Source of the DNA: Lutjanus erythropterus
Taxonomy: Eukaryota > Chordata > Actinopteri > Lutjaniformes > Lutjanidae
Reading direction: 5' to 3'
Length of the DNA stretch: 64,000 bases
Assembly: GCA_020091685.1 (NCBI GenBank)
Contig: CM034599.1
Coordinates: 36,843,408-36,907,407 of the forward strand
Shown: piece after piece, positions 52,861 to 63,672 of the stretch
How the letters are laid out: every line of letters begins with the position of its first letter
Numbering within the stretch: the first letter of the stretch is position 1
Translations under genes and position numbers: made by a program
Notes under the pieces: generated by a model
Databases searched by the model: none
What the model was told of the DNA's origin: nothing
The model's input: the letters and a program-made list of their open reading frames with translations, nothing else

Positions 52861-53902
52861 CTTTCCTGAATGATTTTACATTTTTATTTAAAATACCTGG
52901 ATACAGTGAGGCATCACATCCCCACTGAGCTGATGACAATATGGTTCAGTGAATTTAGATTGTAAAACAAAGTGCAGCTGGAATATTTCGAAAACAGTCT
53001 CCTCATTATGATTCAGGAAAACTAATGCTAACTGTTCATCTCAATGTCACACAGTTTGTGATGACAGAATGCGAGATATTCTTCCCATTTTTTTTCAGAA
53101 ACCAATTAAAACCTGAGCTGAGGAGAATCAGAGGCGAATAAATCATTTGAAAAATCCCATTAGAACAGACACTGAGGACTCAGCTGTGTTTTTAAAAGCC
53201 AAAAGGGTCAAAGAAAAAAAATTAATAGGCTTCATAGGTAGAAATAAATAGACTGGGGAAAGGTGTCTCTGATGGGAAATGAGTTTTAATAAAAAGCAGT
53301 CCGTTTTCTTCACAGTGGGGTAGACAGAATACAGAATGTGCCCGTATCATCGGCTGTGGCTGGCGGGCGTGGAGCCGCGCTGAAACAATCAGCTCAGAGG
53401 CAAAGCACTAAAACAACCCAACCTTGCCACAAATGTGGCTTCCCTTGCTCTAGGTCGGATGATCCAATCGCAAAACATGAATAACCTCGGTGCAGAAAAG
53501 CAATTACCCTGCAGCCTAGACAAAGGGGCCAAGGCACCGACACCTCCAGGGCCAGAGTGGCAGTGCCGCGCTGCCGCTGTCTGAGCTACGGTACAATTTA
53601 ATACTCTGTGTGCATTGCTGTTTAATCACACAGAAACAGGGGCAAAATCAGGAGCTTTCTGTGTGCAATTCCCAGTGTTTAAAGTAATAATCCGTGACAT
53701 TTTTCATGTCTGTTTTTATTGCTCCCTCTCACCAAATGATTCAGCATGTCAAGTTCATGAAAGCTTTTACATTTGGCGCTCTAATCACTCGCTATCAGGG
53801 AGAGTTTTTTTCCTGGGAAAATGTGATGTTGCACAAAAATCATGTGGTTTATCTCAAATAAGCTTGGCTTAAACAATAAAACACACCACCATGCACTTCA
53901 GT
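52861..53902. promoter_or_regulatory. Repeat-free candidate regulatory region
   Basis: 53320-53880 is mixed-composition: AGGTCGGATGATCCAATCGC, AAAAGCAATTACCCTGCAGC, GTGCATTGCTGTTTAATCAC, TTTAAAGTAATAATCCGTGA and TTTGGCGCTCTAATCACTCG. Motif-dense with homeodomain (ATTACC, TAATCA) cores. An 85-codon + frame (53615-53872) has no domain. CNE-like. Confidence 0.3.
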
Positions 53903-54165
53903 GAGATTTACAGGGGCTTATTGGCAGAATATGGGAGAAATTGAATATAATATTCATTCAAATATGTATTCATGACTGGAAATAAGAATTAAATAAACAG
54001 AAAAAAGTGTAAAATAAAAAAAGATAATAAAATAATTAATTCATTAATTGATTAAATGAAAAATAACTGTTTTCATCATGTTAACTTACTGTTTATATCC
54101 TCCTCCATGGAGTGCACCACCATGTTTCTACAGTACCCTTGAACAGACAAAATCCAAACTTTAGA
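53903..54165 (+). mobile_element. M1 MITE, copy 5, internal part
   Basis: CTTATTGGCAGAATATGGGA, GAAATTGAATATAATATTCA, CCTCCTCCATGGAGTGCACC and ACCATGTTTCTACAGTACCC follow M1 order in the orientation of copy 3. Ends missing; an A/T-rich run interrupts it at 53985-54080. Confidence 0.55.
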
Positions 54166-54240
54166 TACAGTTTTCCTGCATTTTCACAAAACGATGTAGC
54201 TGTAGATGACTAGAGATATTGTCTTAAAGAAAAGTTTGCC
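54148..54240 (+). repeat. Dispersed repeat shared with 49.8 kb
   Basis: AAAATCCAAACTTTAGATAC and TAGAGATATTGTCTTAAAGA match 49798-49875, with a ~25-bp internal difference. Confidence 0.5.
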
Positions 54241-54304
54241 CTTATTACTTCCAGTGTTGTGCAATTTCACACTTAAAAAGAGTTATGAAAAAAGTTCACC
54301 ATCC

Positions 54305-54350
<46 letters not shown>
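54305..54350 (+). repeat. (CT)n(AT)n compound microsatellite
   Basis: About 9 CT units, then ~14 AT units. Confidence 0.95.
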
Positions 54351-54355
<5 letters not shown>

Positions 54356-54394
54356 TATAATGAGGCACTTGTTCATCCGATGCATCAGACTTTA

Positions 54395-55320
54395 ATGTGT
54401 AAGATACAAGTGCATCTGTTCAGACGGCCTGCATCAATATAAACCTGAACATGAATAGGAAACAAATCGATGCAGCACTAGTGTATCAATACATCTCATT
54501 AGGACACGCATACATTTAATTTTTGGCATCAGGGAGCTGCCACTGTAACTTTCCTCTGTTTTCTCTCTCCTCCTGCCTCTGCCTGCTCCAGTCTCACTGG
54601 ACGCCTGCTGCTACACTTGCACAAAACCAGCGCTCCCTCCTCCCTCTCCTGTGTCTCCTTTTCATTTCCTCAAAACAGACAATGCTGAAAACAGCGACAG
54701 AAGTGACACTGTACCAAACTTTCATAACACACAAGTGTAGAATAAGTTTTGAGTTTTATAATAAAGATGAGAAACACTGCTGCAAATCATTTATGCAAAA
54801 CGTGTCTGACAGCAGAGAACAGAGACACGAGTCTGACCCACAGAGACGTCATGTCACTGTGAGAGCAGGTAACACAGAGCATCACTGTTCCTCCACACTC
54901 ATCAAAACCACAGCACTCTTCATATGAAACAGAGCAGCACATCATCTTACTGCAAAAATACTCATATTTGAAACAGTTTTAAAGTTTGTTCACAGATTCT
55001 CATTTAGGCTACAGGATCTCATTTACACATGAGACTCATAATAAGATGTTAACACCACTGTAATGTCTCCTTCTCTCTGTCTCTACTCTTACTATATTTA
55101 GTAAAACTATCAGGATTTCTTTTTGACACTAACAGCACTCTACAAATGTAGCATTAATGCATTGTCTTGTATTGCATCATATTGAATCGTATCGTGACGG
55201 AGCTGAATCACATTAAACTGAATTGTTGGCCATTTAAAAATGTCCAAGTTACATGGTATCATTGAACATGTATCGAGATACGTATCAAATCGGTCTCAGT
55301 CAGTGAGATACACACCCCTA
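54395..55320 (-). mobile_element. Probable DNA transposon relic (GATACGTATC type)
   Basis: The right border, reversed, reads TTAGGGGTGTGTATCTCACT and continues with CGATTTGATACGTATCTCGA. Near the left, AACAAATCGATGCAGCACTA and GTGTATCAATACATCTCA are similar in style. Internal ~700 bp is unique, with a 134-codon + frame (54523-54927) lacking any domain. Ends and target duplication not defined. Confidence 0.35.
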
Positions 55321-55749
55321 ATATACATGCACACACACACACACACACACACACACGTATATATATAAATACAACATCCTCCTGCCAGGGACAAACATGT
55401 GCAATATTAATGTTTTTGTATTGAAACATGAATATTGAATAGCCAGGGTTACTTATATCTTTGGTTATGACCAACAATTTAAGAATGTTTTACACTAAAG
55501 CAGAGGGCAAACTTGAACACCGACAAACTGTTGAAATGTTGAAACTGGCAAGTCGAAATTCTGACGTTCTAGTTCAAAATGAATACACCATAATTCATGA
55601 GAACTACAAGGAGACGAAGAGGGAAACGAGACAGAGGAGACAAGACAAAATGGTGGGGATCTATTTGTCCTTTTCTCATTGTAACACAAACCCCAGTCTG
55701 CAGTGTAGTTCAAACACCTTCATGCTTCGTGATCCATCCGTTTTCATCC
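55321..55749. other. Unassigned DNA with CA repeat
   Basis: (CA)14 at 55329-55356, followed by unique sequence. The 151-codon + frame 55461-55916 crosses into R3 copy 3, so its second half is transposon, and it has no domain. Confidence 0.3.
55329..55356 (+). repeat. (CA)n microsatellite
   Basis: About 14 CA units followed by GTATATATATA. Confidence 0.95.
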
Positions 55750-56013
55750 ATCCATTTAGCCTAAACTTGGTCTTGATGCTGAGAAGGCGGCACCCAATGA
55801 GGTGGTACAAAAAGAATCAATTCTCCTCAAATGCATTAAAACTAAAGTATGGAGTCTGTTTTGAAAATGTAAAGAGTAGAAAGCACAGATCTTTCTGTGA
55901 AAATGTAAGAAGTTAAAGTTAAAAGAAAAATAAATAAGTAAAGTACAGATATCTGCCAAATCTGCTACAGTACAGTAACAAAGTATTTGTACTTAGTTAC
56001 TTTCCATCTCTGC
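55750..56013 (+). mobile_element. R3 element, copy 3, right part
   Basis: TTGGTCTTGATGCTGAGAAG, ATTCTCCTCAAATGCATTAA and AACTAAAGTATGGAG, then GTATTTGTACTTAGTTACTT and TCCATCTCTGC. Supplies the terminal repeat (reversed, GCAGAGATGGAAAGTAAC) missing from copy 1. No minisatellite. Confidence 0.7.
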
Positions 56014-56480
56014 TGACCAGACCAACATGTACTAACACTCAGACTAGTCAGTGTTTGACTGACTGTGCAGAGGGAAAATAGCACAAACAATTTGCACAGT
56101 TTAGTTGGAACCAAATGAAAGCAAATGGTGGACCAGGACTTTGTGTGGGTTTATATTTCTGGAATGACTTTAATTACACAGAGTTCACTTGGAGGAAACA
56201 TTTGCGTCCCGGCGTCCCTCTGCCTCGTTCCCCCAAAGCCGGCACGCTGAATGCAAAGCGTGGAGCTGAATTTGTAAATGTAATTTCCGAGCACTTGAAT
56301 CTATGAGTGTGACCCTTCGCTGAGCCTGCTTGGCCATGAGAAGTACAGAAGGAAAGTCAATTTAGAGCCTCTTCAGTAAAAACGGTTGTAAATCTTACAC
56401 TTAATTAAAAGGACCTCAATTTACTGCTCTTATCTTAGGTAATCATGTTAACCAATAGGGGTGCTAAAAACTCATTAGGG
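56014..56480. promoter_or_regulatory. Candidate conserved non-coding block
   Basis: 56150-56440: TTTCTGGAATGACTTTAATT, GCTGAATGCAAAGCGTGGAG, AATTTGTAAATGTAATTTCC and TTACACTTAATTAAAAGGAC, in repeat-free, even-composition DNA. A 63-codon + frame is unrecognised. Confidence 0.3.
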
Positions 56481-57252
56481 GTATGGATTTTAATTAGCAA
56501 CCTTGTAGATGCAACGTAAAATACCCCCCCCCCCCTCTCAAACAGGAATCCTTTAGTAATGGGAATATTCAGACAGTGTGGTTCTTTGGAAAGATAATTA
56601 TTCGTTAATGAAGTGTATTATTTTCCCTTTCTGCTGCTCAGTGTTTCCCTTCAGACCTTCTACCACAGCCTATACTTAGATTGTTGTTTTTAATCTGAGA
56701 ACACACCTTAAATACACCGTAGTGCGCCTAACACTGCGCCCGATGCGGTTTTGCAAGTACATGTATGAAGTAAAACGATCTCCCACGTGGTTACAACTGC
56801 CCTAGGTATTATTTAATATGAAGTAGATCATTTAGAACTCATACATGCTTGATAAAGCTCTTGTAAATTTGATGTGAAATACTGCACAGCCACATGCAAA
56901 TTGGTGTCTGGTGTTATGGTGTCACATTATCTAAGCTGCTGCTTTATATAGTGGATATATTTCCTTTAATTTATTACTGCTGTTAAATCCATTAAGTGAT
57001 TATTCTTAGTCACAGCACTGTGCCTCTGTGCCAACATCAGTGTTTTCAATATATGTTACTTTTACCTAAATTATGGTTACTTATTTCTCATTACTTTGCT
57101 ATATAAAGTCAAAGTATTATTAACACAATTACATTCAGACTGGGACTTTTTTTTAAATGGAATGTACTCAGAGACACTTACCAAGTGCCTGTGAAAAAAT
57201 GTAGTCAGTAACATGAAATGGTGGTGAAATTGTTTAGCTTAATATAGTGTTT
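56481..57252. other. Unassigned AT-rich DNA
   Basis: Includes a C13 run at 56524-56536. No gene. Confidence 0.3.
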
Positions 57253-57568
57253 TTGTGGCTGCAAATAACAATTATTTTCATCAGCCATTAAAGGAATAGT
57301 TCAAATTAATTCAGTCAGTCAGTATCTACTCACCCTCATGATTGAGGGTCGGGTTTATTTTGTTATTATTTATTTTTGTTGTATTTTTGTGACTGACTGA
57401 ATTTTCAGTTTTGGGTGAACTATCCCTTTAATCAGTCAATTATTTTCTCTATCAGTTGATTAGCTGTTTGATCTATAAAATGTCAGAAAATGATGAAAGA
57501 TGTTGATCAAAGTTCAAGATGAAGTTTGCCCATAACTCAAAGATATTCAGTTTACTGTCAGAAATAAG
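57253..57568 (+). mobile_element. R7 MITE, copy 1a, split by M3
   Basis: GTGGCTGCAAATAACAATTA and TTTTCATCAGCCATTAA, then after M3 TCAGTCAATTATTTTCTCTA, TCTATAAAATGTCAGAAAAT and CAAAGATATTCAGTTTACTG. This is the ordered content of a very abundant percomorph MITE. The second half is represented by copy 1b at 57855. Confidence 0.8.
57288..57431. mobile_element. M3 TTAA-type MITE nested in R7
   Basis: TTAA at 57288-57291 and 57428-57431. Left end AAAGGAATAGTTCAAATT; right end TGGGTGAACTATCCCTTTAA. Contains TACTCACCCTCATGATTGAG. R7 reads through if the insert and one TTAA are removed. 140 bp. Non-coding. Confidence 0.85.
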
Positions 57569-57854
57569 TGTGGTGGAAATTTTGTTACAGTCAACAGCAA
57601 AGTTTTCTTTCTAGAAGTTTAATTCAGTATTTGGTCTCAAACCAGACAGAGACCAGGGGTCTCCACAGCAAAGAGGCACAGTTTCACCAGTCTTTCTACA
57701 CTGACACAATAGGGGGTGTCTCTGCCATCTGTTCTGCACATTTTCACAGGATGTCAAAGGATTTTAACCTGTTATTACTTCACCACCTGTAACAGTTCAA
57801 GAAATCAAACATGGAGCATGTTTGGACCTATTTTTCACGCTTCTCCTGTCTTTT
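57569..57854. other. Spacer between two R7 pieces
   Basis: Unique to this place: ACCAGGGGTCTCCACAGCAA and GGGGGTGTCTCTGCCATCTG. Either an insertion in R7 or leftover between two R7 copies. Confidence 0.4.
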
Positions 57855-58142
57855 AATTATCAATTAATTTGTTGACCATTTTCTCCTTGAATCAAACGGT
57901 CCATAAAATGTCATGAAATGGTGGAATGTATTGGTCAAAGTCCAAGACGACGTCCTCAAATGTCTTATTTTGTCCAAAACTCAAATATATTCAGTTTACT
58001 GTCAGAGAGGAGTAAAGACACCAGAAAATACTCACATTTAAGAGGCTGGAAAAAATTACTCAAAATGATTCAATGATTCAAAATAGATGCAGATTAATTT
58101 AACAGTCAATCAATAATAGATCAACAGCTGCAGCTCTAAGTG
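57855..58142 (+). mobile_element. R7 MITE, copy 1b
   Basis: TTATCAATTAATTTGTTGAC, GGTCCATAAAATGTCATGAA, GACGACGTCCTCAAATGTCT and AATATATTCAGTTTACTGTC, ending CAACAGCTGCAGCTCT. Repeats the block already seen at 57440-57560, so two overlapping R7 pieces lie in tandem. Confidence 0.75.
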
Positions 58143-58289
58143 TTTTATGTTGGCTGTTAGGTTTATTAGTTTGTTCAGCTGTTCCTTCCTTTGTTGTGCT
58201 CAAGTTATTGATTGATTGATTGATTTAAAGACAAAAGTCTTTCTCTAATGTAATTAACTGTCAGCTGTGTGTGCACTGTGCCCGGTAGT

Positions 58290-58490
58290 GTAGCGTTCTT
58301 ATTTAAAATTGCAATAATTCCCATGTTTACTAAATATATCTGTAATCTGATTACATCTTTTTAATCTGTAACTGTTATGTAATAGTTATATATATTATAA
58401 GTTATATAATTAGTTTTTTGCATCCAGATTATGTAATCCCATAACATGTAATCAGTTACTCCCCAAGGTAACATTACTTTTTACATTAGT
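58290..58490 (-). repeat. R4 MITE fragment
   Basis: TATCTGTAATCTGATTACAT, ATTATGTAATCCCATAACAT and GTAATCAGTTACTCCCCAAG: the R4 end, reversed. Confidence 0.55.
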
Positions 58491-58524
58491 TTCTGAATCC
58501 ACCAACAGTTTGGAAGTATTTACT

Positions 58525-59159
58525 ACTAGAGATGCTCACAAGTCATTTTTTAGCAAGTCCGAGTCAAGTCATGTTATGGTTGAATTGAGCGTCTGCTTCA
58601 AACACTGCGTTATTATGTAAGAAATTTAAAACGTACTGTATTATCATCACTCCATTATCTATTTAAGTGAAGTCATAAATAAATGGCTCAGCAGCTGCAG
58701 GTGTGCTCACCATGTGTTGCTGGTGCAACTTACTGTCAGCAGCAAAAAACACTTATCTCCAAAATGTCAGCTTTTCAGGGGCTAAGAAAAACAGTCACGT
58801 TTTTAGCTTGGTGGTGACGTATTTTACAGATGATCCAGGGGCTTTGTAAATTATCTGTTTGGCTTAAGAAATAGGAGAAGTGTCTCAGCTCCTTCAGTTT
58901 TAGGAAAAAAAAATAAATCATCAAATTTGGAGGTAAGTGGTTTTCAGGATAGCAACATCGTGTATTATAAAAGGAGAAAGTGACATCAGCTCATCATTTC
59001 CCGAATGGTAATGTGCCAAAAAATAAAACAACGATTGTTCACGAGTGACAAATCTCAAGTCCAGGTTCATTCTGAAATCTTCTGAGGTCGTGTCTGATGT
59101 CATGTGTGTAGTGGGACTTAAGTGTGACTCAAGTCCAAGTCACAGAATTGAGTCACTGT
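58525..59159. mobile_element. MITE with AAGTCCGAGTCAAGTC ends
   Basis: Left CTAGAGATGCTCACAAGTCA with GCAAGTCCGAGTCAAGTCAT; right GACTCAAGTCCAAGTCACAG. The subterminal GACTTGAGT/ACTCAAGTC repeats are inverted between the ends. The exact right terminus abuts R8. No coding content. Confidence 0.5.
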
Positions 59160-59595
59160 TAGGGCTGCATGATTCATGCTAAAATGTGAATCACAATTTT
59201 TCTCCCTAAGAACTGAGATCATGATTCTCTCACATGATTCTTATTGGACTATTAGAGTCTTGAGTTAAAATATCATGTCTGAGACACTTTCTGTCTCGAC
59301 GGGGCTTTACACAGATGTAACATTTATCAAAGTTAAGTCTCTGGTACCAAAAAAAGTCTTTTTACCTCTCTTACTTTAGAACACTTCATCAAAGATTAAC
59401 TGAAATGCTAATGAACATAAAAAAATAATAATAAAATACTGGTGCATTGTATAACATACATGGTCTGACGGCTGAGATTCTGTCCTGTGGTTTGTTTGTA
59501 GGAGTGAGTGAATCACTGTCATTTAGAAATCAGATTGCATAGATACATGAATTGAGATTGCAGTTGTTTTTTTTACCATTGATCACGCAGCCCGA
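59160..59595. mobile_element. R8 hAT-like MITE
   Basis: Left TAGGGCTGCATGATTCATGC; right, reversed, TCGGGCTGCGTGATCAATGG. Internal AATGTGAATCACAATTTTTC and ATTGAGATTGCAGTTG. Flanking 8-mers agree at 5 of 8, so the hAT assignment is tentative. ~435 bp. Confidence 0.6.
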
Positions 59596-60354
59596 CACAC
59601 TGACTCATCTTACCCCACCACCTCCATCCATTATGTTAAGTTTCTGACCTTATAGCTTACACTGACATAAATTAAGATGTTATAATGTCTAAAACTTAAC
59701 CATTTTAATTTTAATCTAATTTGAATTCAGTTGACATGACGTGACCATGACTTATGCGTACCTCTCCCTCCATGTGTGTGAGTCCAAGATGGATTGAGTA
59801 ATGTGAACTAGAGAATGACCAATATGGGATTTTTGAGACCAATAACAAAAAAACATTTACTGAAAGAATAAACTTAAAATAGGAATAAAAATAGACTTTT
59901 TCTATGTGGATTGTGCCACATATTGCAGAACTGAGCACTGAGAAAATAGGGAATATTTCATTACCGTCAGTCAGTTAAGGACAGGTTGTAAAAAAGACGT
60001 GTACCTTCTCAGCAATTACCCATCCTTCCCCATCGTGCTAAATCTAAATCACCCCAACTGTCGTTTTTGGCATTATATGTTCTGCAAAAATAAAGTTTGC
60101 GTATCTGTGCATATCAGAAAGCATACACTGTGATATACTGGTCAACTGATTTATCAGTAGGGCTCCAATGTGACTCCAATTTGTGGTTGCATGCATTAGA
60201 TAAATACAGGGATGATCCATTTTACCCACTGGCTCGACATACCCCATCCTCCCGTATTTTTAGTAATTTTTTTTTCTACCACAGATGAGTTCTCTTAACC
60301 TGCCACAACAGATGGTTTGTTGCACAGAACTGTCCGAGAAGTTGTACATAGAAA
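59596..60354. other. Unassigned DNA
   Basis: AT-rich unique sequence. 63-75-codon frames without domain. Confidence 0.3.
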
Positions 60355-60720
60355 CGTTTAGAAAAGGGCAGGAGCTTTCAAAAAGAAAAAAAAAAAAAAC
60401 ACCCGACAGGTGACTGGATGAACAATCTGTCTATCACATCAAACGCTGGCTGACTTCAACCAGCTGACTTCATCCAACACTTCCATGGATGATTCTCACT
60501 GTCTCCACATCTAAAACCATGCCTGTAGCTGCCAGTATAGTCCCTGCAAGGACACTGATTGGCTGCACTGAATTCTCTTCCTGCACTGTAGAAAACATAA
60601 TAATTATAACACCCAACCAGGGAAGTGAACTGGACAGGCTTCCTATGCTTCATGTTTTTAGCCAGTAAGGCTGACATTGTCTTTTCAGCAAATATTACCT
60701 CCTCACCCACTCACTGACAT
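60355..60720. repeat. Dispersed repeat shared with 47.6 kb
   Basis: GAAAAGGGCAGGAGCTTTCA and GCCAGTATAGTCCCTGCAAG, in the same order as 47577-47660. An 84-codon minus frame (60456-60710) is not preserved in the other copy. Confidence 0.5.
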
Positions 60721-60879
60721 ATATCCCCAGGTACCAAAATTCCATTCAATCAATTACCAGGTGTCTTTTTGAGCTATAAATCAAATATCTCATGTGAATT
60801 TATTATTTATTAAAATGCGGTAATCTACAGCTCAGAGCCTCATATCTTCACTATGTATAAGGCTTGTGTGAATATCACT
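60721..60879. other. Unassigned DNA
   Basis: No recognisable content. Confidence 0.3.
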
Positions 60880-61650
60880 TAATCTAGCGGAAGGCGAGCA
60901 AACCAGCAAGCGGAGAGTGTGACGGCGTTTTACTTTTCCCTGAGGTAGAAATTAAAGGTGATATCAAAAGGTCAGGGAGAAATCTGGATCCAGAGGTAAC
61001 AGCGCTGGATGATGAAAGTATTGCTGCTGGAGTGAGCCGCGTGTAATCATACCCACCAAGTCTTCCTGTTAACTCGGAGGAGGAAACAGCAGTCCATCCA
61101 CCACTTTGCTCTGAGTACCTGTATAGAATCACATACAGCAATAATCGATTGTTCGAGTGCAGGGCTGCTGCGGACAGCACAAATCCAGCCGGTGATGGGG
61201 AGGGGGGTGAAGCGGCGCTGGAGTTGTCTGGGATCAGGTCGGCAGTGGCAGGAGGAGGAGGAGGAGGAAACATTTCGCTGCAGGCCTGTATTGCACGGTG
61301 GTGCGAGTGCACAGGAGCAGGAAAGTAAACTGTCAAGGTCTAGACATTTTGGAAATGAAAATTCTGCTGGATAAGATGAAACTGTTGAAGAAGAAAAATC
61401 AGCCCCGCTCCAAAAGGAAACAATGTTTAGGCTGGCCTCATTTCCATATTTTTCTATTTTTAATTCTTTGATCAATTCAGGAATAATCATGCAGGGAGCA
61501 GAGTTTTCAGCGCTGTGGCCTTCCCCAGTGTGCAGCTCTTCCCCTGCACGTGTCATACTCCATTTTCCACTGCAACAGAGCTTCTTAATCTGTGGAAGGG
61601 CTCAGCTTTTCAGCTTTAAAGACTTAATCACACAGGACTGGTGTTACATG
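60880..61650. promoter_or_regulatory. GC-richer unique block with overlapping minus frames
   Basis: Repeat-poor, CpG-containing DNA with AATTAAAGGTGATATCAAAA (TCF-like), GTGTAATCATACCCACC and a (GGA)6 run at 61250-61268. Two overlapping minus-strand frames, 61336-60884 (150 codons) and 61556-61047 (169 codons), have no domain or signal peptide. Ser/Pro-rich runs come from the GGA tract. Their length is within chance expectation for this composition. Candidate regulatory region; a gene is not supported. Confidence 0.3.
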
Positions 61651-61817
61651 AGAATCTTGTGAAAATAATGATTCGCTCATTCATTATTAAACTATATGAC
61701 AATGAAACTTATCCCAATCATCGGTGCGGACTGAGGTAGTGTTTTGCCCTCTGGCATCATAACCTGGCATAGAAATAAGGAACATTTTCAATATTTCTCT
61801 ATGAGTACATGCTTACA
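61651..61817. other. Unassigned DNA
   Basis: No recognisable content. Confidence 0.3.
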
Positions 61818-61990
61818 CTCAGATTTGGGGAACAACAGATTACATGTAACAGGATTATGTACTGTAATTAGGATACCAAAAAATAGTAACTGTATTCCAG
61901 TAGAGTTACGGTGAAAAAAGACTGAGATTACAGTTACATTTAGTAAAAATTATGAATATTTTGCAGGATTACATTTTAACATAACGAACA
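61818..61990 (+). repeat. R4 MITE fragment
   Basis: TTTGGGGAACAACAGATTAC, ATGTAACAGGATTATGTACT, TAGTAACTGTATTCCAGTAG and GAGATTACAGTTACATTTAG: the R4 pattern in forward orientation. Confidence 0.6.
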
Positions 61991-62019
61991 ATATATGACA
62001 TATATGTGTGAAGTGTGCG

Positions 62020-62620
62020 TAAGGGCGGAGATATACTTGATGTTAAATATGTGTTTTGCATGACGTCCGCCTCACATATCCTGCATCCATTTGGAGCGTC
62101 GGTTGTGCACGTCCTCAGAAATTAATGCTACGCGTCCGCAAGGTGCCATACACACATGACCAGCAGGGGCAGTGTAGCGGCAGAATGCAGTGACAGGGTC
62201 AGGGGTCAGGAGATACTTCACCAGCAACAACAATGTTGTTTTGAGGACAGGCTCAATGAACAGGTCTGCCACTACCCTCATCTTTACGACATATCATTGG
62301 CGCTACACGGTGACAAACATGCCTGCCACAACAGCTGGAGACAGATCAGTTCAGTTTTGGAAGACGACATAGAAACATGTCGAAATAAATGAAAAAAGGC
62401 TTGAGACCGCTATGTACATGCATGGCAACAGATGATGAAAAATGGAACTCCTTTTCTTCTTTCTTTTGTTTTTACAGGCGGTTTATGGTCTGACTTCTCT
62501 GTTGTGCCCTCTAGTGGTGTTTTGCAGTAACACACATAGACAAGCCGCTGTGTCGTGAACAGTTCGCTTCACTACGCAGACGGTTGTCTACGTGAACGTA
62601 TGATCAACCAGCAGGTTTAT
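62020..62620. mobile_element. Possible DNA transposon relic
   Basis: GGGCGGAGATATACTTGATG and GACGTCCGCCTCACATATCC near the left, with GTTCGCTTCACTACGCAGAC and GGTTGTCTACGTGAACGTAT near the right. CGTCCGC/GCAGACG-type CpG words near both borders resemble a known style of fish transposon ends. No clear terminal repeat. 60-78-codon frames inside lack domains. Confidence 0.3.
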
Positions 62621-62942
62621 CTCTGACCTAACACTTCATGAGTCTTACAACACCACTCTGGTCTGAGTGAAACCGGCTAATCTTACAGTCAGTTCAGTAT
62701 CATGACCTCTTGTGAAAAAATGTTTCTCTGGGTGGAAATGTCAACATTATTTTGTCTTTAAATCAGAGAAGTAGAACATCACAGTACCATGACAGCTCTG
62801 CCTTCATCCCAGGACTCAACATGTCATTTAAAGACACATTTACAGGAAAGACCAACCGCTAACATTATTCTACACAAAATAACTACTAACACGAACCTAT
62901 CAACACTACTGCTACTACTTACAACAGTACACTTCAAACAGA
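62621..62942. other. Unassigned DNA
   Basis: No recognisable content. Confidence 0.3.
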
Positions 62943-63015
62943 ACATAGGAAGAAATATCTGGACAAACAATTAATAAAGTTAATAATGACCATGAAACAT
63001 CATGTAAGGCTAAAC
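62943..63015 (+). repeat. Dispersed repeat shared with 25.4 kb
   Basis: AGGAAGAAATATCTGGACAA and ACAATTAATAAAGTTAATAA match 25448-25525. Confidence 0.65.
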
Positions 63016-63029
63016 TCAAGATTCTCAAA

Positions 63030-63200
63030 CTGTGGTATGTGTACCACTGGTGGCACTCAAGCTCCCTCTAGTGGTACACAGAGGAATGGCAGAAATATAT
63101 ATATTTTTAAGTGAGAAAATATTATTGAAAAACACAATACTATCAAAATGCTGCAAATTTTTGAATGAAAATACATAAAATGAAACCCCTGAAATGTGAC
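63030..63200 (+). repeat. Old repeat with TGTGGTA/TACCACTGG hairpin
   Basis: CTCAAACTGTGGTATGTGTA, CCACTGGTGGCACTCAAGCT and CCCTCTAGTGGTACACAGAG. The GTGGTA and TACCAC words are inverted. Typical of the terminal part of a dispersed fish repeat; unclassified. Confidence 0.4.
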
Positions 63201-63560
63201 TGAATATAAATTCTATCCTCCTGTATTTTTCAGTATCAGCCAGCTACATAGTGATGCAGCGTACTTCTACATCTTCCATGGTTACCGGCAGTTACGGGCT
63301 AAACTGTGATAACAAGATAGTGAGAGGAGGCAAAATGAGGAGGCTGCAAATGAATGCTTTCAAAAACACTGCAATTATGGCTCAAACCAGGAGGTATTAT
63401 AAAGAAAAATGCAGATCAGGAGGAGAATATTTTGAGTAGGGATGATAAAAATGAAGTGAACGACAGTGAACTGAGCACAAGTGCTAATGGCTGCTTAAGA
63501 CTTGAAAATATAACATAAACGTATTTTCAGTTAAAAAAAGAAAAAAAATCTGATAGAACT
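63201..63560. other. Unassigned DNA
   Basis: AT-rich; 62-codon frame without domain. Confidence 0.3.
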
Positions 63561-63564
63561 CTGA

Positions 63565-63672
63565 TTACTTTACTTGCTGACAGTAAACTGAATATAATAA
63601 AAGACATTTGAGGAAGTCATATTGGGTTTTGATCAACATCAATTGATGATGAAAATAATCGTCAGACTTGGA
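63565..63672 (-). mobile_element. R7 MITE, copy 2, fragment
   Basis: CTGACAGTAAACTGAATATA, AAAGACATTTGAGGAAGTCA, GATCAACATCAATTGATGAT and GAAAATAATCGT are the reverse complement of R7 blocks at 57440-58000. Confidence 0.65.

Noticed and set aside
54523..54927. 134-codon plus frame
   Set aside because: No domain, no start context, lies in a probable transposon relic; length is within chance for this window.
55461..55916. 151-codon plus frame
   Set aside because: Its last third is R3 transposon sequence, and the rest shows no domain or codon bias that I can see.
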